The notes beneath the pieces were generated by a model. It saw only the letters and a list, made by a program, of their open reading frames with translations. It did not search any database and was not told where the DNA came from. Below are positions 15,562-24,493 of a DNA stretch of 64,000 nucleotides, one piece after another. The DNA is from Lipingzhangella_A rawalii. Its GTDB lineage: Bacteria; Actinomycetota; Actinomycetes; Streptosporangiales; Streptosporangiaceae. The stretch lies in contig NZ_JAVLVT010000006.1 of assembly GCF_031628175.1 (NCBI RefSeq), forward strand, positions 1-64,000, read 5' to 3'. The position numbers and the translations under genes were made by a program. Numbering within the stretch: the stretch's first letter is position 1; each line of letters begins with the position of its first letter.

Positions 15562-16457
15562 CACCGTGCATTCGGGTGGGCGCGTGCCACGGACTGCATC
15601 TCGGTGAGCAGTTCCGACAGCCCGGGGGTGTGCTGGCCGTCCCTACCCCACGGTGGTGGTGTCCCCGGCGCCGCCGTCGGTTGCCAGTCCAGACGCGCGG
15701 CGTCCAGGACCGGCTCGAGTGCGGTGCCCACCTCCTCCCGGAGGGTGGCGGGATCCGTGGCCACGCCCTGCTCGGCGAGCCGCTTCTCCACAGGGTGGGC
15801 ACGAAACAGCTGCGCGTAGTGGGGATCCACGTCCGCCACCGCCGCCAGCATGCGCTCGTGGGAGTAGTCGGTGCCATCGCCGAGACGTACCGTCCAGGCC
15901 GCGGCGTACTCCGCGTGGTAGGTGCACTCGTTCACCCCACGTGCCGCGATCGCGGCCAGGACCGGATCGTGTGCGTCCACGAGGCGCCGGAACAGGGCCA
16001 GACGCCAGGTGGCGACCACCAGCAGCCGTAGTACGGACCGGCCGAAGTCTCCACCGGGCACTTCGGCCAGCACAACGTTCCGGAACTCCTCGGCATCGCG
16101 GAAGTAGGCCAGGGTGTCCTCGTCGCGGCCGATTCCCTCGGCGACCCCCGATCGTGCCAGCAGTAGGCGCGCCTGCCCCAGGAGGTCCAGGGCGATGTTC
16201 GCCAGTGCCACCTCCTCCTCCAGTTCGGGGGCATCCGTGCACCACTCGATGAGCCGTTGCGACAGCACCAAGGCGTCGTCGCCGAGCATCAGACAGTAGG
16301 TACTCAGGTCGGCGCGGTTCACATGGCCCGGAATCGTGGTGTCGACACCGGCCAGAGCCTCACTGAATCCGGTGCCGAAAGCCCACCGGTCCTCGGAACC
16401 GGAGTGTTCCTCCGTCAGCGCCACATAGGCGTTGTCCGTGGTTTCGCTACCGTGCAC
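15558..16457 (-). CDS. paaC: Phenylacetyl-CoA epoxidase structural subunit PaaC
   Basis: The 299-aa ferritin-like subunit partners catalytic PaaA in the heteromeric epoxidase. The recognisable blocks are YCLMLGDDALVLSQRL near the N-terminus, LANIALDLLGQARLLL and YHAEYAAAWTVRLGDG. PaaC lacks a full diiron site and supports PaaA structurally. GTG 16457 is chosen because AGGAGGAGG lies 6-7 bases upstream; GTG 16463 would sit on the ribosome site. The stop is coupled to paaD. Confidence 0.93.
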   Translation of the reverse strand: MHGSETTDNAYVALTEEHSGSEDRWAFGTGFSEALAGVDTTIPGHVNRADLSTYCLMLGDDALVLSQRLIEWCTDAPELEEEVALANIALDLLGQARLLLARSGVAEGIGRDEDTLAYFRDAEEFRNVVLAEVPGGDFGRSVLRLLVVATWRLALFRRLVDAHDPVLAAIAARGVNECTYHAEYAAAWTVRLGDGTDYSHERMLAAVADVDPHYAQLFRAHPVEKRLAEQGVATDPATLREEVGTALEPVLDAARLDWQPTAAPGTPPPWGRDGQHTPGLSELLTEMQSVARAHPNARW

Positions 16458-16471
16458 GCTCACCCTCCTCC

Positions 16472-16771
16472 TCAGATGTGCGGCACATCGTCGGGGATCG
16501 GATAGAACGTGGGATGGCGGTACACCTTGTCGACGTTCGGAGCGAACATGGGATCCCGCTCGTCCGGGCTGGACGCGGTGATCTCCGAGGACGGCACCAC
16601 CCACACGCTGACGCCCTCATTGCGCCGTGTGTACAGGTTGCGTGCACTATGGACCGCCATCCGCGCATCCGGGGCGTGCAGCGATCCCACATGCACATGG
16701 TTCAGACCGCGTTTACCCCGCACGAACACCTCGAACAGGGGCCACTCGGACCGCTCCTGCCCAGTACTCAC
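16472..16771 (-). CDS. paaB: Phenylacetyl-CoA epoxidase subunit PaaB
   Basis: The 99-aa subunit has the family pattern WPLFEVFVRGKRGLNHVHVG near the N-terminus and RNLYTRRNEGVSVWVV in the middle. PaaB bridges the PaaAC complex and is needed for epoxidase activity. GTG 16771 forms a four-base GTGA overlap with the paaA stop, so translation is coupled. Length matches the usual 95-100 residues. Confidence 0.95.
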   Translation of the reverse strand: MSTGQERSEWPLFEVFVRGKRGLNHVHVGSLHAPDARMAVHSARNLYTRRNEGVSVWVVPSSEITASSPDERDPMFAPNVDKVYRHPTFYPIPDDVPHI

Positions 16772-17745
16772 CGGTCCTCCTCCCGCCGTCGCGACTTGGC
16801 CGCGTGTGCGGCCGCCGCCTCCCGCACCCAAGCCCCCCGGCGATGGGCCGCCGCACGGCGCGATATCCGCTCCGCGTTACACGGACCGTACCCCTTGATC
16901 ACCTGGGTGAACTCGTCCCAGTCGGGCTCGGAAAAGTCGTAGTGCCCGCGCTCCGGGTTCCAGCTCAGCGCCGAGTCGGGCAGTTCCACCCCGAGCCGGT
17001 GGGCCTGGGGAACCGTTATGTCGACAAAGCGCTGCCGTAGCTCGTCGTTGGTGTGCCGCTTGATCCGCCAGGCCATGGACTGCCGGGTGTTGGGGGACTC
17101 CCCGTCCGGGGGGCCGAACATCATCAACGACGGCCACCACCAGCGGTTCGTCGCGTCCTGGACCATCTGGCGCTGGTCGTCTGTGCCGGACATCATCGTC
17201 AACAACAGTTCGTAGCCCTGCCGCTGGTGGAAGGACTCCTCCTTACAGATCCGCACCATCGCCCGCGCGTAGGGGCCATAGGAGCTCCGACACAACGGAA
17301 CCTGGTTGCAGATCGCGGCGCCGTCGACCAGCCACCCGATAACGCCGACGTCGGCGAAAGACAGCGTGGGATAGTTGAAGATCGAGGAGTACTTCTGCCG
17401 CCCCTCGATCAGACGTTCGGTCAGGTCGGCGCGATCGACACCGAGCGTTTCCGTCGCGGCGTAGAGGTACAGCCCGTGCCCGGCCTCATCCTGGACCTTC
17501 GCCAACAGGATCGCCTTGCGGCGCAGACTCGGCGCGCGACCCAACCAGTCCCCTTCCGGCTGCATCCCGATGATCTCGGAATGCGCGTGCTGGGCGATCT
17601 GACGCACCAGGGTTGTGCGGTACGCCTCCGGCATCCAGTCCCGTGGTTCGATCCGTTGGTCGGCTGCCACCCGGTTCTGGAACTCCGCCTCCAGCTGTGC
17701 GGTCCCAGGCCCCACATCGGCTTCCTGGACGTGGTCCGTCGTCAT
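16768..17745 (-). CDS. paaA: Phenylacetyl-CoA 1,2-epoxidase catalytic subunit PaaA
   Basis: The 325-aa diiron oxygenase subunit shows the ligand-bearing blocks of the family: HAHSEIIGMQPEGDW, VQDEAGHGLYLYAATET (E-x-x-H) and CKEESFHQRQGYELL (E-x-x-H). It epoxidises the ring of phenylacetyl-CoA with O2 and electrons from PaaE, the committed step of aerobic phenylacetate catabolism. It is the first gene of the operon, with a good GGGGAGAG ribosome site, and sits directly behind a TetR/PaaR-like operator. The later pathway genes (paaG, Z, J, H, K) are not in the window. Confidence 0.96.
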   Translation of the reverse strand: MTTDHVQEADVGPGTAQLEAEFQNRVAADQRIEPRDWMPEAYRTTLVRQIAQHAHSEIIGMQPEGDWLGRAPSLRRKAILLAKVQDEAGHGLYLYAATETLGVDRADLTERLIEGRQKYSSIFNYPTLSFADVGVIGWLVDGAAICNQVPLCRSSYGPYARAMVRICKEESFHQRQGYELLLTMMSGTDDQRQMVQDATNRWWWPSLMMFGPPDGESPNTRQSMAWRIKRHTNDELRQRFVDITVPQAHRLGVELPDSALSWNPERGHYDFSEPDWDEFTQVIKGYGPCNAERISRRAAAHRRGAWVREAAAAHAAKSRRREEDR

Positions 17746-17759
17746 CGCGCTCTCCCCTA

Positions 17760-17773
17760 ACCGAATGTTCGGT
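17760..17773. promoter_or_regulatory. PaaR/TetR-like operator of the paa operon
   Basis: ACCGAA-TG-TTCGGT is a perfect 6-bp inverted repeat beginning 15 bp upstream of the paaA start. An AT-rich patch (GTTATTATTGTC) beside it could hold the -10 region. Phenylacetyl-CoA-responsive TetR regulators (PaaR) bind ACCGA(N)TCGGT-type palindromes at this position. No regulator gene is nearby, so the assignment rests on the site and the operon. Confidence 0.6.
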
Positions 17774-17965
17774 CAGTTATTATTGTCGCGCACCACACCC
17801 GGAACGACAAGAGGAGAGTCCGATCGGGAGCCGGCCCGGCGCAGCGTTCGGGGTACCCACGCCAACACCGGTGCACCGACGCGGCGGAGGCCGGCGATTC
17901 AGCGACAGCAGACCCGGGAAAACCGAAAACGACGAGTCTCGGAGCTGAACTGGGAGGATGCGACG

Positions 17966-18067
17966 ATGATCGGATGGATCCTACTACTGTCGTTCTTCGC
18001 GATCCTCGTGCTCGCGCTCGTCATGGCCAACGTCGTCGGTAAGGAGACCAGCGCCGACGAGCACTAG
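17966..18067 (+). CDS. 33-aa single-span membrane protein
   Basis: ATG 17966 with GGGAGG upstream opens a 33-residue frame. It contains one hydrophobic helix (IGWILLLSFFAILVLALV) and an acidic tail ending GKETSADEH. It is closely followed by a perfect 12-bp hairpin terminator, which supports a real transcript. Size and layout resemble small regulatory subunits of membrane complexes, but no family is recognised. It is divergent from paaA. Confidence 0.6.
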   Translation: MIGWILLLSFFAILVLALVMANVVGKETSADEH

Positions 18068-18069
18068 TC

Positions 18070-18099
18070 GCCGCCGGCCGTGCCGGTACGGCCGGCGGC
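18070..18099 (+). terminator. 12-bp hairpin terminator
   Basis: GCCGCCGGCCGT (18070-18081) and ACGGCCGGCGGC (18088-18099) pair perfectly around a 6-base loop, two bases after the stop of the 33-aa gene. Confidence 0.8.
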
Positions 18100-18370
18100 A
18101 CTCAGGGGCCTGCCGTCCGCAGCAGGAGCCCAGCCTCCTCAGAGCTGGCACGAGTTGGCCAGATCACGCGTTTTCTCGCCGAATCTGGACGCAACCTGGC
18201 CCTGATGGCCCCGCACGCCCGCCGCTGGTGGAGCGCCCGCGACAGCTACGGCCGCACCATCACCGCCCAACGGGCCACCCGCGCCCCCCACGAAATCCAC
18301 CGGGTCGGGACCTGCGCCAGCGGCAGGCCCCGACCCACCCGCCCCAGGCTCGTGGGTGGCCGCACGGTGG

Positions 18371-18459
18371 CTGTAGCCCCTCAGGGGCCACCTCCATACC
18401 ATGAACGCCACGGAAAGCCGATGAGGGACGCGAACGGCCAATGGGGGCGGCAATGAGGA
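18371..18459. repeat. Dispersed intergenic repeat, copy 2 (family R1)
   Basis: In reverse complement this matches 3091-3178 at about 70 percent by eye. It includes TTTCCGTGGC and a quasi-palindrome GTGGCCCCTGAGGGGC. The whole spacer 18100-18466 otherwise holds no gene I can support. A plus-strand frame reading GRNLALMAPHARRWW over 18180-18300 looks protein-like but has no clear start and matches nothing I recognise. Confidence 0.45.
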
Positions 18460-18466
18460 GGGCCTT

Positions 18467-19396
18467 TCACCCGGCGTGGATCAGGAGCTTGCCACGCACG
18501 TGCCCGGCTTCACTGCGCGCGTAGGCGTCGGCGGTCTCGGCCAGGGGAAACGTCGCCGCGATCGGCAGCCACACCCGGCCGTCCCGCAACAGCGGGGCAC
18601 ACCGGTCCACCGCCTCGGCCAGGGACGGTCCACCACTACTGGAGAACCGTGCGCCATACTCCGGTGCCGCATCGTCGGCAATGCTCACCACCCGGTGCGG
18701 ATCACCGGTCAGCGTCACCGAGCCGGCGACCACACCCCGCCCCGAGGCGTCCAACACCGCATCCACACCGCCGCTGTCCGACAGAACGGAACGAACCCGC
18801 TCCTCCCAGCCGTCGCCATAGGAAACCGGAATCACCCCCAGCTCCCGCAGGAAGTCATGGTTCCCGGGACTGGCCGTACCCACCACCGTGGCACCGTGGG
18901 CCCGAGCCAGCTGTGCCGTGACGATCCCAACCGCACCGGCAGCCGCGTGCACGAGCAGCGTCTCCCCCGCGCCCACGGCAAGCTCATCCAGCACCCGCAC
19001 CGCCGTGGTCAGCGGCACGGGAAGCGCCGCCGCCTGCTCGAAAGACAGCCACTCCGGCTTGACGACCAGCCGATGCGCCGCGGCCAGGGCGTGTGTCGCC
19101 GCCGCCCCGGTAGCAACCTGCCCAAACACGGCCTGCCCCACATGCAGCCCCGTGACCTCCTCCCCCACCGCATCGACCACACCCGCGGCGTCCATTCCGG
19201 TGCCGCGTGGCTGACTGGGCTGCTCCTCCCGGGCAAACATCCCCCGCCGAATCTTGGCATCGATCGGATTCACCCCAGCGAACCGAACCGCCACCCGCAC
19301 CTGCTCCGGCCCCGGTTCGGGGGTCGGTATCGAGGTGTGGGTCAACACCTCCGGACCACCGAACCGCTCATAGCGAATCGCCCTCGTCGTCTCCAC
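18467..19396 (-). CDS. NADPH:quinone oxidoreductase (zinc-independent MDR family)
   Basis: The 309-aa protein belongs to the medium-chain reductase superfamily. It has the N-terminal ERFGGPEVLTHTSIP strand, the GVNPIDAKIRRG loop, and the nucleotide-binding segment LLVHAAAGAVGIVTAQLARA. No structural-zinc Cys cluster is present, so it fits the QOR branch. GTG 19396 has GGGAG 6 bases upstream. It is divergent from recD2. The natural electron acceptor cannot be told from sequence. Confidence 0.88.
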   Translation of the reverse strand: METTRAIRYERFGGPEVLTHTSIPTPEPGPEQVRVAVRFAGVNPIDAKIRRGMFAREEQPSQPRGTGMDAAGVVDAVGEEVTGLHVGQAVFGQVATGAAATHALAAAHRLVVKPEWLSFEQAAALPVPLTTAVRVLDELAVGAGETLLVHAAAGAVGIVTAQLARAHGATVVGTASPGNHDFLRELGVIPVSYGDGWEERVRSVLSDSGGVDAVLDASGRGVVAGSVTLTGDPHRVVSIADDAAPEYGARFSSSGGPSLAEAVDRCAPLLRDGRVWLPIAATFPLAETADAYARSEAGHVRGKLLIHAG

Positions 19397-19595
19397 GGGA
19401 TCTCCCTTCGCGGGGGCGGCGACCGCACCCATATGTCTCGCGCCCGTCGCGGACCAGCCACGACCCGGTGTGTGCACGCCGAGGCCCCCAGACCCGCGCC
19501 TGCTCCAGCTGAGTACACGAATCACCACCCAAGGCCCGGCAGCGACCTATACTCCGCCCCAGAAACCACGGGCCAAGCATGGGAGGCCAGCGCGC

Positions 19596-21830
19596 ATGAG
19601 CGGTGCGGGCGAATCGGGTGCGCCCCGACTCTCGGTTCTCGACGGCGTCCTGGAACGTATCACCTACGCCAACGAGGACACGGGATACACGGTTGCCCGT
19701 GTCGACACCGGACGCAGCGACGACCTGGTGACCGTCGTCGGTTCGCTGCTGGGCGCCCACCCCGGCGAGTCGCTGCGCCTACACGGACGCTGGGGATCCC
19801 ACCCGCAGTACGGCCGCCAGTTCCACGTGGAGAACTACACCACGGTCCTGCCCGCGACCGTGCAGGGCGTACGTCGCTACCTGGGCTCCGGCCTGATCAA
19901 GGGCATCGGCCCCCGGATGGCAGAGCGCATCGTCGACCACTTCGGAGCCGATGCGCTCGAAGTCATCGAAGAGACCCCCCAGCGGCTGACCGAGGTGCCG
20001 AACCTCGGCCCGAAACGCAGCCGCATGATCGCCGATGCCTGGGAGGAACAGAAGGCCATCAAAGAGGTGATGGTATTTCTCCAGGGACTTAATATCTCCA
20101 CCTCCCTGGCGGTTCGGATCTACAAGAAGTTCGGGGACACGTCGATCTCAGTGGTACGCACCGAGCCGTACCGGCTCGCCAACGACGTGTGGGGAATCGG
20201 CTTCAAGACCGCGGACACGATCGCCCAGGCGACCGGCATCCCGCACGACAGCCCGGATCGGGTCAAGGCCGGGATCCAGTTCACGCTGTCCGAGTCCACC
20301 TCCGACGGGCACTGCTACCTCCCCGAAGAGGATCTGATCTCCGCGGCCGTGCGCATCCTCGGCGTTGACACTGGCCTCGTCATCGACTGTCTGAGTGAAC
20401 TGGTCGCCGAGGAGGGCGTCCTGCGCGAGGAACTCCCGGCTGGCGACGACACAGCCCACACGGCGGTGTACCTGCTGCCGTTCCACCGTGCCGAGCTCGG
20501 CCTCGCCAACCAGCTCCACGCACTGTTGGAGACTCCCAACGATCGACTGGCCGCCTTCACCGAGGTGAACTGGGACCGCGCTCTGGACTGGCTGGGACAA
20601 CGCACCGGCACCACCCTGGCTCCGGAACAACAACGTGCCGTACGTCTCGCCCTGACCGAGAAAGTCGCCGTCCTCACCGGCGGTCCCGGCTGCGGCAAGT
20701 CCTTCACGGTGTCCTCGGTCATCACCCTGGCCGCGGCCAAACAGGCCCGGATCCTCCTCGCCGCACCCACGGGCCGAGCGGCCAAGCGACTCACCGAGCT
20801 GACCGGGCACGAAGCCTCAACCGTGCACCGGCTGTTGGAACTGCGGCCCGGCGGGGACGCCTCCTACGACCGGGACCGGCCACTGGACTGTGACCTCCTG
20901 GTCGTGGACGAGGCATCCATGCTGGACCTGCTCCTAGCCAATAAGCTCGCCCGCGCCGTGCCTCCCGGTGCGCACCTCCTGTTGGTCGGGGACGTCGACC
21001 AACTGCCGTCCGTCGGCGCCGGACAGGTGCTGCGCGACCTGCTATCGCCGGACACGCCGATTCCGAACGTCCGCCTCACCCAGGTTTTTCGACAGGCCCA
21101 GGAGTCGGGGGTGGTCACCAACGCCCACCGGATCAACGCCGGCAGTATGCCCCGCACCGAGGGACTCTCCGACTTCTTCCTGTTCGCGAGCGATGACCCG
21201 GAGGCCACCGCCGAGCTCACCGTGGACGTTGTCGCCCGGCGCATCCCCCGCAAATTCGGCCTGGACCCGCGGCGGGACGTGCAGGTACTCACCCCTATGC
21301 ATCGTGGACCGCCTGGGGCCGGAAACCTGAACGTGCTGCTTCAACAAGCGCTGACTCCCGCGGGCGCGGGAATTCCGGAACGGCGGTACGGAGGACGCAC
21401 CTACCGGGTCGGCGACAAGGTCATCCAGATCCGAAACAACTACGACAAGGGCCGCAACGGGGTTTTCAACGGCACCCTGGGTGTCGTCACCGCCATCGAC
21501 GAGGTCAATCAGGAGGTTACGGTACGCACCGACGAGGACGAGGACGTTTCCTACGACTTCACGGAACTGGATGAGCTGACACACGCCTATGCCGTCACCG
21601 TGCACCGCTCCCAGGGCAGCGAGTATCCGGCGGTGGTCATCCCCGTGACCACGAGTGCCTGGATGATGTTGCAGCGCAATCTGCTGTACACGGCGGTGAC
21701 GCGCGCCAAGCAGCTCGTGGTCCTGGTGGGTTCCCGCAAGGCCCTGAACCGCGCCGTGCGCAACGCGGCCGCGGGTCGACGCAACACGGGGCTGGCGCAC
21801 CGCCTGAGCCCGGCCCACCCAGCCCGATAG
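19596..21830 (+). CDS. recD2: RecD2-type SF1B DNA helicase
   Basis: The 744-aa helicase has the RecD2/YrrC N-terminal OB and helix-hairpin-helix region, with GSGLIKGIGPRMAERIVDHF and the second HhH NLGPKRSRMIADAW. The SF1 motor has Walker A GGPGCGKSFTV, motif II VVDEASMLD, motif III LVGDVDQLPSVG and motif VI HRSQGSEYPAV, VTRAKQLVVL. It unwinds DNA 5' to 3' and acts in repair without RecBC. ATG 19596 follows GGGAGG by 9 bases. The N-terminal extension over RecBCD RecD confirms the RecD2 class. Confidence 0.94.
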   Translation: MSGAGESGAPRLSVLDGVLERITYANEDTGYTVARVDTGRSDDLVTVVGSLLGAHPGESLRLHGRWGSHPQYGRQFHVENYTTVLPATVQGVRRYLGSGLIKGIGPRMAERIVDHFGADALEVIEETPQRLTEVPNLGPKRSRMIADAWEEQKAIKEVMVFLQGLNISTSLAVRIYKKFGDTSISVVRTEPYRLANDVWGIGFKTADTIAQATGIPHDSPDRVKAGIQFTLSESTSDGHCYLPEEDLISAAVRILGVDTGLVIDCLSELVAEEGVLREELPAGDDTAHTAVYLLPFHRAELGLANQLHALLETPNDRLAAFTEVNWDRALDWLGQRTGTTLAPEQQRAVRLALTEKVAVLTGGPGCGKSFTVSSVITLAAAKQARILLAAPTGRAAKRLTELTGHEASTVHRLLELRPGGDASYDRDRPLDCDLLVVDEASMLDLLLANKLARAVPPGAHLLLVGDVDQLPSVGAGQVLRDLLSPDTPIPNVRLTQVFRQAQESGVVTNAHRINAGSMPRTEGLSDFFLFASDDPEATAELTVDVVARRIPRKFGLDPRRDVQVLTPMHRGPPGAGNLNVLLQQALTPAGAGIPERRYGGRTYRVGDKVIQIRNNYDKGRNGVFNGTLGVVTAIDEVNQEVTVRTDEDEDVSYDFTELDELTHAYAVTVHRSQGSEYPAVVIPVTTSAWMMLQRNLLYTAVTRAKQLVVLVGSRKALNRAVRNAAAGRRNTGLAHRLSPAHPAR

Positions 21831-21873
21831 CGCCCAGCCCGACAGGGCGAGCGACAGCCGCGCCTCCGCGGAC

Positions 21874-22956
21874 TCAGGCGTCCGCGTAGATTCGGGCGAC
21901 CTCCTCGAAGGCTGCCTTCGGTTCCCAGCGCGGCCCACCCCTGGCGGGGGCAGCGGGCGTGCGCACCAACGCGTGACTCACCATGTCCAGGTCGAAGCGT
22001 GGATCCGGAGAGTACGGGTGACTCGGCGCGTCGAACTCGAAGACGAAGGCGCCGGCGAGACGTGTGGTCCGGAACTGTTCCAGCATCTGGGCGACATACT
22101 CTGCCTGCACCTGTTCGTCGCGGGTGTACTCCCCGCGCAGTTGCGGGGTCGGGCGGCTCCGGTCCACCGCCGACTCCTCCATCTCCCCGGCATGCTCCTG
22201 CGCCCCCGCATAGCTGGGGCAACCGAATTCGGTGATGACCACCGGAAGATCCTGGCGCTGCCAGGATTCCAGGTCACGGCCCATGCCGGCGGGCTGAGCT
22301 CCGGGACGGTAGTAGTTCAGTCCGATGATGTCGAAACCACGCCAGTCCACGTCCTCCCAGAGACCGGCGGCGTAGGTCACCTTGCCGTAGAAGTCCGACC
22401 GGGCGACGGACAGGGCCTTGGCCAGGAGCCGGTTCAGCCGCTCATTGGCCGCGGAGCGTTCCGTATCACTACCGGGATCCTGCACACGTGCCAGGCGCTG
22501 CGCCATGTCGTCCCCGGACACGATGCCGCTGGCGTGCACACTCAGCGCACTACCGAGGCAGAGATACACCGCGGAGTGCTCCTCGCGCAGGCCGTCGGCC
22601 CCACGCGCTGTCTGCGCGAGGTGCTCCAGCGTCCGCGCGGGGTCCGCATCGTGGAACCGTGGCTGGAGCCAAACGTGCAATCCGGCCTGGAGGGCGATCG
22701 TCGCTCCCTCGAAGAGACGGTCCAGGTCGGTGCCGTAGATCATGATCGAGTCACAGTGCAGCCTGCGTCGAATCACCCACATGTCCTGCCGTACCGCGGC
22801 CGGATCCCAGGCGCGCCGGGAGAGTCGACTCCCGATTCTGGTTCCCACGTCGTAGTTGACGCCCCGACATGCCAGGGTCGGGTAGGTCGATCCCGGGAGG
22901 GGGAGCACGTGGGCCGCGCCGTGCAGCGGATCGTTGCGCCTCTCCACGCCGCACAC
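21874..22956 (-). CDS. Putative TIM-barrel glycoside hydrolase-like protein
   Basis: The 360-aa protein has the layout of an actinobacterial TIM-barrel family of unproven function. An early block reads RGVNYDVGTRIG, followed by IRRRLHCDSIMIYGTDLDRL, GLHVWLQPRFHD and GFDIIGLNYYRPG. The likely catalytic Glu is in PVVITEFGCPSYAGA, and a late strand reads GAFVFEFDAPSHPYSPDPR. The Glu at the end of a barrel strand resembles the nucleophile of clan GH-A glycosidases. There is no signal peptide, so it is probably cytoplasmic. GTG 22956 is used; GTG 22947 is better spaced from CGGAG. The substrate is unknown. Confidence 0.65.
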   Translation of the reverse strand: MCGVERRNDPLHGAAHVLPLPGSTYPTLACRGVNYDVGTRIGSRLSRRAWDPAAVRQDMWVIRRRLHCDSIMIYGTDLDRLFEGATIALQAGLHVWLQPRFHDADPARTLEHLAQTARGADGLREEHSAVYLCLGSALSVHASGIVSGDDMAQRLARVQDPGSDTERSAANERLNRLLAKALSVARSDFYGKVTYAAGLWEDVDWRGFDIIGLNYYRPGAQPAGMGRDLESWQRQDLPVVITEFGCPSYAGAQEHAGEMEESAVDRSRPTPQLRGEYTRDEQVQAEYVAQMLEQFRTTRLAGAFVFEFDAPSHPYSPDPRFDLDMVSHALVRTPAAPARGGPRWEPKAAFEEVARIYADA

Positions 22957-23103
22957 TCCGTTCGGTCAGCTCACTGGCAACGCACCCGTCGTGGCTCGGG
23001 CCGATTCACGGGCCACAGCAGGCTTTGTCATGATCCTAGGACAGCTGTACCCACCGTCGCAGTGCGAAAGCCGGGACGGCGAGTGCCGGTCTCGTGACTG
23101 TTG

Positions 23104-24042
23104 CTACGAAGGGCCGGGAGCGGAGGGGCGCTTCGGACGGCTGTGCGGCCGAGCCGGCGGACGTACCGGGATCGGCCGCGCGACCGCGCGTCTCTGGCCC
23201 CGACCCGGGGCGGGACGGTGGCGCATTCCCGCCTCCCGCTGCACGTGGGCGGGCATCAGGGGCGGCTCCGGCCGCGCGGGAGCGGTGAACGGCCACCAGC
23301 CCCGGGTGAAGCCTTCTGGAATCAGTCCGTCCAGCACCATGGCCATCCGCAGGACCAGCGCGCCGGCCAGCATTCCGGTCACCAGGTCGCTGAACCAGTG
23401 GAACTGGAGATAGATCGACACCGCCGACTGCACGAACGCGATTCCGGCGATCGCCACCCCGAGTCGGACCGCAACCTGCGGACGAACGGCCCGGTAGCGC
23501 ACGATGAGGAACAGCGCGATCCCGTAGATCAGTACCGCGTTGGCGCCGTGTCCCGAGGGGAACGAGAAGTTTTGCCCGAAGTCCACGAAGAAGGAGGGGT
23601 CGTGCGTTCGGGGATGTGACCTGGCCAATACCAGCTTCATAGCGGAGACCAGGCAGATCATCGCGAACACCGAGCCACCGGCCAACAGGATCGGACGCCA
23701 GCTGCGGACCCAGAGGGTCAACCGCAGGGCGACCACGCCCAGGACCGGCAGTGCCACCGCCCGTGAGGCAATCGTGTCCGGCCAGTAGATGAGTAGGGTG
23801 CGGAGGGTCTCGGACTCCAGCCGGGGCAGCGTGTTCAGCAGCGTGTCGATCGGACGGAGCGGGCCGAGCGCCAGCACGACCATCGCGGCCAGCGCGATCG
23901 CGAGGCCGAGGGTCACCCGATCACTGAGCAGTCGACACAGAACGTGAACGAGATAGTCACGCATCGTGGGGCGGGTGGCCCGGGCTGTCGTTCCGGGAAC
24001 CGATTGTCGTGTCGTCCGGGTGTGCCGGTATTCATGGATCAT
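23104..24042 (-). CDS. PAP2-superfamily membrane phosphatase
   Basis: The 312-aa protein has five to six membrane helices and all three PAP2 phosphatase motifs: KLVLARSHPR (KxxxxxRP-like), the PSGH of FSFPSGHGANAVL, and SIYLQFHWFSDLVTG (SxxxxxHxxxD). It probably dephosphorylates a lipid phosphate or undecaprenyl-pyrophosphate at the membrane. A Pro/Arg-rich cytoplasmic tail of about 70 residues follows the last helix, unlike the short family norm. The start is uncertain between ATG 24042 and ATG 23964; neither has a clear ribosome site. Confidence 0.85.
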   Translation of the reverse strand: MIHEYRHTRTTRQSVPGTTARATRPTMRDYLVHVLCRLLSDRVTLGLAIALAAMVVLALGPLRPIDTLLNTLPRLESETLRTLLIYWPDTIASRAVALPVLGVVALRLTLWVRSWRPILLAGGSVFAMICLVSAMKLVLARSHPRTHDPSFFVDFGQNFSFPSGHGANAVLIYGIALFLIVRYRAVRPQVAVRLGVAIAGIAFVQSAVSIYLQFHWFSDLVTGMLAGALVLRMAMVLDGLIPEGFTRGWWPFTAPARPEPPLMPAHVQREAGMRHRPAPGRGQRRAVARPIPVRPPARPHSRPKRPSAPGPS

Positions 24043-24493
24043 GTGCTCAGTGCTGTCTCACAACTGTGGGCAGGCCTCGGGCACGATCGCGCGGCGCGGG
24101 GTCACACCCGCCCACTGTGGTCGACCCTGTGGACATCGCAATCGCTCGGGCACGCACCCCTGTCGCTGCGCCCCGCGGGCAACTGCCCAACCCTCATAGA
24201 CTGGCCAAAGCACGTTGTGCTCCTGAGTCACGCCTCCGGGATCGAAGCGCGGCTCGGGTATCGAGGGGTACCCCGACACGGCCGGCTGGGTTGTTCGGAA
24301 CATTTCCGGCAGTCGAGCTTACCCTGTCGGATGCGCGCACACCCGCCCCACCCCAAACCGGGAGGTCACAGCCTGGTATCGCCTTGATACAACAGGGGCG
24401 ATCACGATCCACCGACACCGGCAGCTGCCGGCCCGGGCACATCCCCAGGCCCACTCGCCGCAGGCAGCCCCACACTGGCATTGGAAGGTATGG
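24043..24493. other. Gene-free divergent spacer
   Basis: These 450 bp between the PAP2 and GntR genes hold no frame I can support on either strand. They probably carry the two divergent promoters. No repeat or clear hairpin was seen. Confidence 0.4.

Noticed and set aside
18139..18453. Minus-strand frame with the WRWPLRGYSH motif
   Set aside because: The recognisable part is just the translated R1 repeat, also seen near 3.1 kb; no ribosome site or family supports a gene.
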